A stretch of 64,000 nucleotides of DNA. Source: a bacterium HR11. GTDB lineage: Bacteria; Acidobacteriota; HRBIN11. This document shows positions 16,558 to 23,788 of this stretch, piece after piece (position 1 is the first letter of the stretch; each line of letters starts with the position of its first letter). Location: NCBI GenBank assembly GCA_002898535.1, contig BEHN01000001.1:325564-389563 (forward strand), in the 5' to 3' direction. The notes below the pieces were generated by a model. The model ran no database searches. It was not told the origin of the DNA and saw nothing but the letters and a program-made list of their open reading frames with translations. The position numbers and the translations under genes are program-made.

Positions 16558-17262
16558 ATGGCGGAACGACCTGAGTCTCGAATCATTTACATGAAGGTGT
16601 GGCAGGCGCCGGTCCGGATCGCCCACTGGCTGATGTTTGCCAGCGTCGTCACCCTGGGGATCACGGGGTACCTCATCGGGAATCCGCCGTTCTCTGCGCC
16701 CGTCGAGGCTTCCCGGATCTACACCTTCGGGACGATTCGATTCCTCCACTTCTTGGCGGGTTATGCGCTCCTTGCCTCGTTCCTGCTCCGGCTGTACTGG
16801 GGATTCGTCGGGAATCGCTTCAGCCGATGGGTCACGATGCTTCCCGTCCGGAAGTGGCAGTGGCGCTGGATGGGCGGCGAGATCTCGAGCCTCCTCTGGC
16901 CGCGCATCCGGTACCGGGTTTATACGGGTCATTCCCCGCTGGGCAACGTCTCCTACCTCCTGGTCTACCTCGGGGTCCTGTTCTCGATCGTCACGGGGTT
17001 CACGCTGTACGCCCATCAGAAGTACACGCCCTTCTGGCGGACCCTCGGCGCTTGGGGCCTGACCCTTTTCGGCCATAACCTCAACTTCGTCCACCTCCTC
17101 CATCACCTGATGTTGTGGTTCTTTGCCATCTTCCTGGTCGTCCACCTGTACCTGGTCGTGTACACGATGGTCGTGACCCGGACGACGGAAATCGACACGA
17201 TGATATCGGGGAAGAAGTTCGTCTTTGAGGAGGAATTAGCGTCCGAAGCCGAAAAGCCCTAA
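16558..17262 (+). CDS. hyaC: hydrogenase b-type cytochrome subunit
   Basis: A 234-residue integral membrane protein of the HyaC/HupC family that passes electrons from the hydrogenase small subunit to quinone. Four hydrophobic helices are visible; likely haem-ligand His residues are in RIAHWLMF (near residue 22), FLHFLAGY (near 65), and LLHHLMLW (near 180). It starts 15 bases after the large-subunit stop with a GGGAGG ribosome site. Size is normal for the family. Confidence 0.93.
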   Translation: MAERPESRIIYMKVWQAPVRIAHWLMFASVVTLGITGYLIGNPPFSAPVEASRIYTFGTIRFLHFLAGYALLASFLLRLYWGFVGNRFSRWVTMLPVRKWQWRWMGGEISSLLWPRIRYRVYTGHSPLGNVSYLLVYLGVLFSIVTGFTLYAHQKYTPFWRTLGAWGLTLFGHNLNFVHLLHHLMLWFFAIFLVVHLYLVVYTMVVTRTTEIDTMISGKKFVFEEELASEAEKP

Positions 17263-17278
17263 GGGGTTCCCCTCCCGC

Positions 17279-17316
17279 GCCCGCCTCGCCCGGCTCGGTG
17301 CCGGGTCGGGGCGGGT
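17279..17316 (+). other. strong GC hairpin between hyaC and hyaD
   Basis: A nested stem, CCCGCC..GGCGGG outside CCCGGC..GCCGGG, lies 17 bases past hyaC and is followed by only TTTGGGGG. It may attenuate or protect the structural-gene part of the transcript (hyaABC) relative to the maturation genes. The short T run argues against a full terminator. Confidence 0.5.
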
Positions 17317-17395
17317 TTGGGGGAGTGCAGTCTCTGGCCTCCGGCCTGTGAGATTTGCCTGCAAGGGGTCCCCTGAAAAGGGGACGGAGGCGGAA

Positions 17396-17953
17396 ATGCC
17401 GATTGCGGTCGTGGGATTGGGCAATCTGCTTCTGGGCGATGAAGGCGTGGGCATCCACGCCGTACGGCTCCTGCGAGAGCGATTCGCCCGACCCGATGTC
17501 ACCTACTTAGACGGAGGCACCCTGGGCCTGAGCCTCCTGCCTTACTTGGAGGAGGCAACTCGTCTGCTATTCCTGGACGCCATCCGGGCGGACGCCCCGC
17601 CTGGGACCGTCCTCCGCGTGTCCCTCCTCGACGGACCCACGCGGATCCCCCTGAAGGTCTCGGCCCACGATATCGCCCTGCCCGACCTGGTCGCCCTCCT
17701 GAAGCTCCGGCGGGGCGAGGACCTCCGGACTGTCGAGCTTTTGGGTGTCGTCCCGGCGCGGATCGAACCCTCGACGGAACTTTCCCCGACGGTGCAGGCG
17801 AGCTTGCCGGACCTCGTCTCTTGGGCCCTCCGAATCCTTCGGCAGTGGGGCGCCCTGGATCACCAGAGCCGTTCGGTTCGTGGGAGTGGTGCCCGATCGG
17901 CCTTTTCCACCGCCCCGAGGTACGACTTTTCAAAGGGACGGAGTGACGAGTGA
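17396..17953 (+). CDS. hyaD: hydrogenase maturation protease
   Basis: A 185-residue endopeptidase of the HyaD/HupD (peptidase M52) family that trims the large-subunit tail. It begins PIAVVGLGNLLLGDEGVG, with the nickel-sensing Glu and Asp residues at GDEG (about residue 17), FLDA (about residue 60), and SAHD (about residue 90). The ATG at 17396 follows GGAGG. The last 27 or so residues (from about SVRGSGARS) are translated from a dispersed 70-bp intergenic element (17867-17937), so the natural C-terminus was probably shorter before the repeat entered. Confidence 0.9.
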   Translation: MPIAVVGLGNLLLGDEGVGIHAVRLLRERFARPDVTYLDGGTLGLSLLPYLEEATRLLFLDAIRADAPPGTVLRVSLLDGPTRIPLKVSAHDIALPDLVALLKLRRGEDLRTVELLGVVPARIEPSTELSPTVQASLPDLVSWALRILRQWGALDHQSRSVRGSGARSAFSTAPRYDFSKGRSDE

Positions 17954-17990
17954 CGACGGAGTGACGAGTGACGACGGAGTGATGGTGTAA
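17867..17990 (-). repeat. dispersed 70-bp element, copy 4, plus GAGTGACGA runs
   Basis: AGAGCCGTTCGGTTCGTGGGAG..GAGGTACGACTTTTCAAAGG matches the copies at 13307 and 45038. It is followed by tandem GACGGAGTGACGAGT units (17937-17985), a motif also seen at 13377-13390, 50120-50140 and 59670-59700. The element overlaps the 3' end of hyaD. Confidence 0.7.
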
Positions 17991-18060
17991 GGGTTATCCC
18001 GACCTGCCGACTGCCCATCTGCCGGGTGCTTAAAAATCGTCCTTCCCAGAGGAAGGGCCT

Positions 18061-18339
18061 ATGTGTTTAGGCGTGCCGGGTCGAGTCGTCGAAGTCAACG
18101 GCCTTGTGGCCGTCGTCGATTTCTGGGGGACTCGCCGGAAGGTCCGGCTCGAGACGGTCGACCAGCCGGTCCAACCCGGCGATTACGTCTTGGTCCACGT
18201 CGGTTTTGCCATCCGGCGGATTCCGGAAGAGGAGATCGAAGAGACGCTGGCCTTCTATGACTCCGTCGTGCGGGCGGCTGAGAATGACTTAATGGGTGCA
18301 GACGTCCGGAGCGAGATCGACGCCGCCCGGGGGGATTGA
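18061..18339 (+). CDS. hypC: hydrogenase maturation chaperone HypC
   Basis: A 92-residue HypC/HybG-family chaperone. The N-terminus MCLGVPGRVVEV has the Cys2 that holds the Fe(CN)2CO unit with HypD and the large-subunit precursor. The first three codons follow a conserved GGAAGGGCCT ribosome region that is itself repeat-like (GTGCTTAAAAATCGTCC). It is followed almost directly by hypD. Confidence 0.95.
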   Translation: MCLGVPGRVVEVNGLVAVVDFWGTRRKVRLETVDQPVQPGDYVLVHVGFAIRRIPEEEIEETLAFYDSVVRAAENDLMGADVRSEIDAARGD

Positions 18340-18341
18340 CC

Positions 18342-19481
18342 ATGGAAGCGGTCCGCGACGAGGGCGCATGGAAGCGGTTGGAGTTCCGGGATCCCGAGCG
18401 GGTCCAGGCCCTGCGGCAGACCCTTCAGCGGCTCTGCGACCAGATCGGGCGGCCCGTGTCGGTCATGCATGTCTGCGGGACTCACGAACAGAGCATCGCC
18501 CGTTTTGGCCTGCGGAGTCTCCTCCCCCGGAACCTGAACGTGTTTATGGGGCCCGGCTGTCCCGTCTGCGTGACGGACATGCCGGAAGTCGACGAGGCGG
18601 TGGCCCTGGCCCTCCGGGGCGTCATCGTCGCCACTTTCGGCGACATGTTCCGGGTCCCCGGGAGCGTGATGTCCCTGGCCGAGGCCAAGGCCCAGGGCGC
18701 CGACGTGCGGGTCGTCTACAGTCCCTGGGACGCCCTGCGGCTGGCCCAATCGACGGACCGGGACGTCGTCTTTTTCGCTACAGGCTTTGAGACGACCGCC
18801 GTCGCCACGGCCGCCGTGATCCTATCGAAGCCGCCGCCGAACTTCTCGGTCCTGTCGGCCCACAAGTACATCCCGCCGGTCATGGAGATCATCGCCGAGA
18901 TGCCCGATACCCGGGTGCAGGGTTTCTTGGCGGCCGGCCATGCGGCGACTATCACGGGGTGGAAGATCTTCGAGCGGTTCGTCGAGCGTCACCGGATTCC
19001 CGTCGTCGTCGGGGGCTTCGAGCCCCTCGACATCCTGGCGGCCCTGACCCAGTTGGTCGAACTCATCCGGGACGGCGACCTGCGGGTCGTCAACGCCTAT
19101 CCCCGATGCGTCACGCCGGAGGGAAACCGCCAGGCCCAGCGTCTGCTCTGGGAGGTCTTCGAGACCGTCGGCGGCACCTGGCGCGGCATCGCCCACATTC
19201 CGAACGGCAACCTCCGGATTCGGTCGAAATATGCCGGGGTCGACGCCCGGCGGCGTTACGACATCGACGTGAGCGACCTCCTGAAGGGGGCGCCGCCCCG
19301 GCTCACGCAGGAGTGCATCTGCGGGGACATTATGGCCGGGATCGCGTCCCCCTACGACTGCCGCCTCTTTGGGAAGGAGTGCACGCCCCAGAATCCCGTC
19401 GGGGCCTGCATGGTCAGTAGCGAGGGGACCTGCAAGATTTGGTACGAGTACGGGGGTCACGTCGTCGTGGAGGACCCTTAG
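18342..19481 (+). CDS. hypD: hydrogenase maturation protein HypD
   Basis: A 379-residue iron-sulfur protein that, with HypC, is the scaffold where CN and CO are added to iron. Family signatures are all present: MHVCGTHEQ, GPGCPVCVT, FATGFETTA, and the C-terminal cluster ligands in CICGDIM..DCRLFGKEC..GACMVSSEGTC. The ATG at 18342 is two bases past the hypC stop; a TTG at 18336 overlapping that stop is an alternative. Length is standard. Confidence 0.96.
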   Translation: MEAVRDEGAWKRLEFRDPERVQALRQTLQRLCDQIGRPVSVMHVCGTHEQSIARFGLRSLLPRNLNVFMGPGCPVCVTDMPEVDEAVALALRGVIVATFGDMFRVPGSVMSLAEAKAQGADVRVVYSPWDALRLAQSTDRDVVFFATGFETTAVATAAVILSKPPPNFSVLSAHKYIPPVMEIIAEMPDTRVQGFLAAGHAATITGWKIFERFVERHRIPVVVGGFEPLDILAALTQLVELIRDGDLRVVNAYPRCVTPEGNRQAQRLLWEVFETVGGTWRGIAHIPNGNLRIRSKYAGVDARRRYDIDVSDLLKGAPPRLTQECICGDIMAGIASPYDCRLFGKECTPQNPVGACMVSSEGTCKIWYEYGGHVVVEDP

Positions 19482-19485
19482 GAGC

Positions 19486-19560
19486 AGTGTTCGGTTTTCG
19501 GCGTCGGGTATCGGGTTTGAGGCCCGAGCCCGAATCCCGGGCGTCTGACACCGAACACCC
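19486..19560. repeat. GTGTTCGG/CCGAACAC inverted intergenic repeat
   Basis: Arms GTGTTCGGT (about 19488) and ACCGAACAC (about 19549) flank GGGTATCGGGTTTGAGGCCCGAG-type sequence, matching the family at 7825-7869. It separates hypD from the formyltransferase-like gene. Confidence 0.6.
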
Positions 19561-19624
19561 AGAGTGCACGAGCCTAAATCAGTAGTCGGGCCATGAGGCC
19601 CAGTTCGAACCGAGAGGGACGAAG

Positions 19625-20401
19625 ATGACGGGTCGGTTGCGAGTCGTCGTGATGGTCGGTCCCCGGGGCGAAGGTCTCGAGGCCCTGCTGGATTACGGTA
19701 GTCGGTCGCCGGACTATACGATCGTCGGGGCTTTGGTGACGACCCCGGACAGCACGGCCATCCCGGTCCTCGAGCGGTATGACATCCCCTGGGTCTGCCA
19801 TGACATTCAGGCCTTCTACCGGGCGCGCCAGGTGCCCGTCCGGGACCTTCAGCATCGACCGGACTACGACGACCGGAGTCTCCGGTACATCGGGGCTTGG
19901 GATCCGACGCACTTGGTCCTGTTTCGGTATATCTATATCGTGACGCCTGTCCTCTTGAGCGCCTTTCCCGGCCGGGTCCTGAACGTCCATGACGGGGACC
20001 TCACCCGGCGGGACCCCACCGGGCGACCCCTCTACCGTGGCCTTCACGCGACCCGGGATGCCATCCTCGACGGGGCGACGGCGACCCGCTCGACCGTGCA
20101 CATCGTCACCGAGGAAGTCGACATGGGTCCGCCGATTTTATTGTCGCCGGCCTATCCGGTCCATCGCCGTCTCGTTCGACAGGCCCAGTGGGCCGGCGCC
20201 CTGGACGTCCTGAAGGCTTACGCGTACGCCCATCGGGAATGGATGATTCGGGACAGTTGGGGAAAGCTGATTCATACGGCCCTGACCTTGTGGTCGCAGG
20301 TTCCCTTACGGATCTTGGGCGACCGGGTCTTTTGGGGCGACCGGCCGGGTCCGTGGGTCCTCCGGGCTTACATCGCCCGACGGGAGACAGCGGCACCATG
20401 A
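19625..20401 (+). CDS. formyltransferase-like protein, probable split HypX N-terminal half
   Basis: A 258-residue protein with a formyl-THF-enzyme fold. The Asn-x-His motif (LNVHDGD, near residue 120) and a downstream Asp (EEVDMGPPIL, near residue 165) match the Asn-His-Asp triad of 10-formyl-THF transferases and hydrolases. It lies between hypD and hypE and overlaps the next gene, an enoyl-CoA-hydratase-family protein, by ATGA. In HypX/HoxX these two domains are normally one chain of roughly 540-570 residues that makes the active-site CO from formyl-THF by way of formyl-CoA. I infer that this pair is a two-subunit HypX. It could instead be an unrelated formyltransferase, but the position and order argue for HypX. 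Confidence 0.72.
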   Translation: MTGRLRVVVMVGPRGEGLEALLDYGSRSPDYTIVGALVTTPDSTAIPVLERYDIPWVCHDIQAFYRARQVPVRDLQHRPDYDDRSLRYIGAWDPTHLVLFRYIYIVTPVLLSAFPGRVLNVHDGDLTRRDPTGRPLYRGLHATRDAILDGATATRSTVHIVTEEVDMGPPILLSPAYPVHRRLVRQAQWAGALDVLKAYAYAHREWMIRDSWGKLIHTALTLWSQVPLRILGDRVFWGDRPGPWVLRAYIARRETAAP

Positions 20402-21264
20402 AGGAAAAAGAAGGCGAGGTCGTCGAAGAACTCTACCACATCCGGGTGACCCGACGGGACGCCATCGGGGTCATCACCCTGGACCGGCCCGAGCGGTTCA
20501 ACGCCCTGGACGTCCAGATGGCCCAGGACCTGCGTAAGGCGGCCCTCGCCTTGGCGCGAGACCGGACGATCCGGTGCGTGATCCTGGCCGGCCACGAGCG
20601 GGTCTTCTGTAGCGGGGCCGACCTCCGGTATGTCCAACAGGGCGGTGACGAAGCCGACTTCTCCTACCTCCAGCCGGAGGCCCGGGAGGTCCAGAGGAGC
20701 TACGGGGCGGCCTTCAAGCAGATCCTGGAATACCTCCACAGCACGATTTCCGAGATCCGACGGGCGCCCAAGCCCTTCATCGCCGCCGTCCGGGGCGTCG
20801 CCGCCGCCGGCGGCTTCGGCCTGGCGATGAGCTGTGACCTCGTCTATGCCTCGGAGGACACCTGGTTCGAGTGGGCCTATTCGAAAACGGGTCTCACGGG
20901 AGCCGAAAGCTCGACCTTTCTCCTGCCCCGCCTGATCGGCCTCCGGCGGGCCCTCGAGATGGCCTTCCTGAACCCCCGCTGGAGCGCCCAGGAAGCCTGG
21001 TCGCTGGGCCTGATCAACGGCGTCTTCCCCCGGGACCGGTTCGATGAAGAAGTCTGGCGGGTCGCCGAACGCCTGGCCGAGGGACCGACCCGGGCGTTCG
21101 GCATCACAAAGCGGCTCCTCAACGAGGCGGCCGGCATGGACCGCCTGGACGTCCACCTGGACAAGGAACTCCAGTGGCTGGCCGAAATCGCCGAGGGGGC
21201 CGACTTCTGGGAAGGCCTGCGGGCCTTCTTTGAAAAGCGGAAGCCCCAGTTTCGGGGAGAGTGA
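20398..21264 (+). CDS. enoyl-CoA hydratase-family protein, probable split HypX C-terminal half
   Basis: A 288-residue crotonase-fold protein. The CoA-binding and oxyanion features are visible: ALDVQM, VFCSGADLRY (near residue 82), and AAVRGVAAAGGFGLAMSCDLVYAS (from near residue 130). Its ATG overlaps the stop of the formyltransferase-like gene, so the two are translationally coupled. In HypX the crotonase-like C-terminal domain decarbonylates formyl-CoA to CO. Within a hyp operon this is the simplest role. A lone enoyl-CoA hydratase for fatty or aromatic acids is the alternative. Confidence 0.75.
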   Translation: MKEKEGEVVEELYHIRVTRRDAIGVITLDRPERFNALDVQMAQDLRKAALALARDRTIRCVILAGHERVFCSGADLRYVQQGGDEADFSYLQPEAREVQRSYGAAFKQILEYLHSTISEIRRAPKPFIAAVRGVAAAGGFGLAMSCDLVYASEDTWFEWAYSKTGLTGAESSTFLLPRLIGLRRALEMAFLNPRWSAQEAWSLGLINGVFPRDRFDEEVWRVAERLAEGPTRAFGITKRLLNEAAGMDRLDVHLDKELQWLAEIAEGADFWEGLRAFFEKRKPQFRGE

Positions 21265-21333
21265 TATTCGGGGGTCGGTAATTCGATCCCTGTAGAAACC
21301 CAGCACCCGACACCGGAGACGGAGCAGTCGACG

Positions 21334-22386
21334 ATGGCCGGAAACGTGCGTTCGCTTCAGTGTCCGGTCCCGACGCGGACCCACCGCCAGGTCCTCCTGG
21401 GCCACGGAAGCGGGGGCCGGCTGATGCACGACCTCATCGAGGCCGTCTTTCGTCCCCGGCTTCTGCCGGCAGACCTGACGTGCTTGAATGACGCCGCCTA
21501 CTTTCACGTCGCCGGCTACCGTCTGGCCATCACGACGGACTCCTTCGTCGTCGACCCCATCTTCTTCCCGGGCGGTGACATCGGCCAACTGGCCGTCCAC
21601 GGGACCGTCAACGACCTGGCCGTCAGCGGGGCCCGGCCCCTGGTCCTGAGCGCCGCCTTTATCCTCGAAGAGGGCTTTCCCATCGAGGACCTGGAGCGGG
21701 TCGTCGACTCGATGCGCGAGGCCAGCGCTCGGGTCGGCGTGCCTATCGTCACAGGCGACACGAAGGTCGTCCAACGGGGCAAGTGCGACCGAGTGTTCAT
21801 CAACACGACGGGCGTCGGCGTCCTGATGACGGAGCGGGTCCTTTCGGCCGACCAGGCTCGGCCCGGGGACCTGATCCTCCTGAACGGGGACATCGCCGCT
21901 CACGGCATCGCCATCCTGGCGGCCCGGGGAGAGCTCGAGTTGGACACGCCCATCGTCTCGGACACGGCTCCCCTGCATACGCTGGTCGAGACCATTTTAG
22001 AAGGCGACCCCGAGGTCCGTTGCATGCGGGACCTGACGCGGGGCGGGCTCGCCAGTGCCCTCAACGAGATCGCTCAGAGCTCGGGCGTGGGGATCCGTAT
22101 CTGGGAAGACCGGATCCCCATCCGGGATGAGGTCCGGGGCGTCTGCGAGGTCCTGGGGCTCGACCCCTTGCATGTGGCGAACGAAGGGAAGCTGATCGCC
22201 GTCGTCGCCCGGGCGGACGCCGAGGCCGTCCTGGCCCGGATGCGGACCCACCCCCTCGGTCGGGAGGCGGCCATCATCGGCGAGGTCGTCGAAGACGCCC
22301 GGTCGATGGTCCTCATGAAGACTCAAGTCGGGGGCTTCCGGGTCGTCGACATGCTGGCCGGCGAGCAGTTGCCCCGGATCTGCTAA
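21334..22386 (+). CDS. hypE: hydrogenase maturation protein HypE
   Basis: A 350-residue ATP-dependent dehydratase (PurM/AIR-synthase fold) that turns the carbamoyl group on its own C-terminal Cys into thiocyanate, the source of the CN ligands. LLGHGSGGRLMHDL near the start and FVVDPIFFPGGDIG are typical, and the chain ends PRIC with the required terminal Cys. It lies 69 bases after the crotonase-like gene. Confidence 0.96.
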   Translation: MAGNVRSLQCPVPTRTHRQVLLGHGSGGRLMHDLIEAVFRPRLLPADLTCLNDAAYFHVAGYRLAITTDSFVVDPIFFPGGDIGQLAVHGTVNDLAVSGARPLVLSAAFILEEGFPIEDLERVVDSMREASARVGVPIVTGDTKVVQRGKCDRVFINTTGVGVLMTERVLSADQARPGDLILLNGDIAAHGIAILAARGELELDTPIVSDTAPLHTLVETILEGDPEVRCMRDLTRGGLASALNEIAQSSGVGIRIWEDRIPIRDEVRGVCEVLGLDPLHVANEGKLIAVVARADAEAVLARMRTHPLGREAAIIGEVVEDARSMVLMKTQVGGFRVVDMLAGEQLPRIC

Positions 22387-22592
22387 GGGGTAGATCGGCC
22401 ATGAGGCATAAGGGACATCGGGGGATAGGTCCTTGTGCTTACGGGATGTCGAACCTTCAGGAGCCCAAGACGGGAGCCCGGGACGGGGAAAACCTGAACC
22501 GCGTCCCCCGACCCCTATCCCTAACACCCAACACCGAACCGCCTGATCGCCAGACTGCCCTACTGCCTGACCGTCTGCTTAGGTACGCTATC

Positions 22593-23006
22593 ATGCATGA
22601 ACTTTCCATCATGCAGGCTTTAGTCGATACCATCGAGGACCTCGTCCGACGACACAGAGCCCAACGGGTCGTCCGGCTGGTCGTCGAGGTCGGTGAGATG
22701 TCCAACGTGATCCCCATGTATCTCCGGAATGCCTTCTTAGCCTTCCGGGAGGTGAAACCCTTCCTGGCCCAGGCCGAGCTGGAGATCCGTTTCGTCCCCC
22801 TGCGACTCCGGTGCGAATCCTGCGGCTTTGAGTTCCAGCCTCAGGGCTATCGATACCGCTGTGTCGAGTGCGGGGCGACCCGAGTCCGGGTCATACAGGG
22901 TGAGGAATTGCTCCTGCGGGACGTCGAGCTGGAGGTCGAGTCCGAGAATCCGGGAGTTCGGGAATCTGGGAACTCGGCCGTTCAGGAGTGGGGTCTCACG
23001 GGCTGA
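22593..23006 (+). CDS. hypA: nickel metallochaperone HypA
   Basis: A 137-residue HypA that, with HypB, delivers nickel to the large subunit. It begins MHELSIMQ with the nickel-binding His2 and has the structural zinc motif CESC..CVEC. The family is usually about 113-120 residues. The extra C-terminal tail (about 20 residues from ENPGVRESG) is translated from a GGGAGTTC-type octamer repeat at 22945-22990. The ATG at 22593 is fixed by the invariant N-terminus; the upstream in-frame region is intergenic. Confidence 0.94.
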   Translation: MHELSIMQALVDTIEDLVRRHRAQRVVRLVVEVGEMSNVIPMYLRNAFLAFREVKPFLAQAELEIRFVPLRLRCESCGFEFQPQGYRYRCVECGATRVRVIQGEELLLRDVELEVESENPGVRESGNSAVQEWGLTG

Positions 23007-23100
23007 AGGGCTATGATGAAGGAACCGTCCCTCTCAGGTGAATGGGATTCACCTGAGGACTCCCCAACGGCCGGACTGCCGAACTCCCGAATTCCCGAAT
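22935..23100. repeat. octamer repeats overlapping hypA 3' end and hypA-hypB gap
   Basis: GGGAGTTC/GGGAATCT units at 22945-22990 lie inside the hypA coding end. The reverse-complement form (CCGAACTCCCGAATTCCC) is at 23075-23098 just before hypB, so the two could pair in RNA. Between them is AGGTGAATGGGATTCACCT (23036-23054), a near-perfect 9-bp palindrome. Confidence 0.6.
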
Positions 23101-23116
23101 GGCTGGGAGCGAAGCG

Positions 23117-23788
23117 ATGGCGGAGATTCGAACCGTTCGAGTCATGGAGAGTCTCCTGAAGGCCAACGACTACGTGGCCCAACGCCTCCGGCAGGCGTGG
23201 GACCAGGGCCGGACTTTTGTCGTCAACCTGATATCGGCCCCGGGCGCCGGCAAGACGACCCTGCTGGAGGCGACCCTGCCGGTCCTGATGGACCGGTACC
23301 GCGTCGGCGTCCTGGAAGGTGACATCGAGACGGAGCGGGACGCCGAACGGATCCGGGCCCTGGGCGTCGAGGCCGTCCAGGTCACGACAGGCGGGACCTG
23401 CCACCTGGAGGCCCCCATGGTCGAGCAGGCCTGGCGTCTCATGGATAACGAGCTTGACTTTTTGTTCATCGAGAACGTGGGGAACCTCGTATGCCCGGCG
23501 AGCTTCGACCTGGGGGAGCACCTCCGGGTCGTCCTGCTCTCGGTCCCCGAGGGGGACGACAAACCGGCCAAGTACCCCAAGGCCTTCCGGACGGCCCAGG
23601 CTCTGGTCATCACGAAGGCCGACCTGCTGGAGACGATGGACTTCTCGGTCGAGCGGGCCCGCCGGGAGGCCCTGGAGATTCAACCCGAACTTCAGGTCTT
23701 TGTCGTGTCGGCCAAGACGGGCGCGGGGATTCCGGCATGGACGCAATTCCTGGAACAGCGACGACGGCAGACGTTTCCGGACGCTTGA
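23117..23788 (+). CDS. hypB: nickel-inserting GTPase HypB
   Basis: A 223-residue GTPase for nickel insertion. Walker A is SAPGAGKTT near residue 42; the G-domain metal site Cys-His (GGTCHLEAP) and VITKADL (guanine recognition) are present. It lacks the N-terminal CxxCGC nickel site and His-rich stretch found in some homologues. I chose ATG 23117; ATG 23099 (MAGSEAM) is an alternative inside the repeat edge. Its end overlaps the hypF start by up to 52 bases. Confidence 0.93.
   Translation: MAEIRTVRVMESLLKANDYVAQRLRQAWDQGRTFVVNLISAPGAGKTTLLEATLPVLMDRYRVGVLEGDIETERDAERIRALGVEAVQVTTGGTCHLEAPMVEQAWRLMDNELDFLFIENVGNLVCPASFDLGEHLRVVLLSVPEGDDKPAKYPKAFRTAQALVITKADLLETMDFSVERARREALEIQPELQVFVVSAKTGAGIPAWTQFLEQRRRQTFPDA

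Noticed and set aside
14260-17145. 961-codon open frame on the minus strand across the hydrogenase genes
   Set aside because: It is antisense to hyaA, hyaB and hyaC, all with intact active-site motifs. Long shadow frames are expected in high-GC genes, and its translation is low-complexity Gly/Asp/Arg-rich with no recognisable domain.
19625-21264. hypX broken by a frameshift rather than truly split
   Set aside because: Each half has its own start, proper length for its domain and an ATGA overlap typical of coupled genes, so a designed two-gene form is more likely.
20368-21978. 536-codon minus-strand frame opposite the crotonase-like gene and hypE
   Set aside because: Shadow frame; both plus-strand genes carry clear family motifs and coupled starts.
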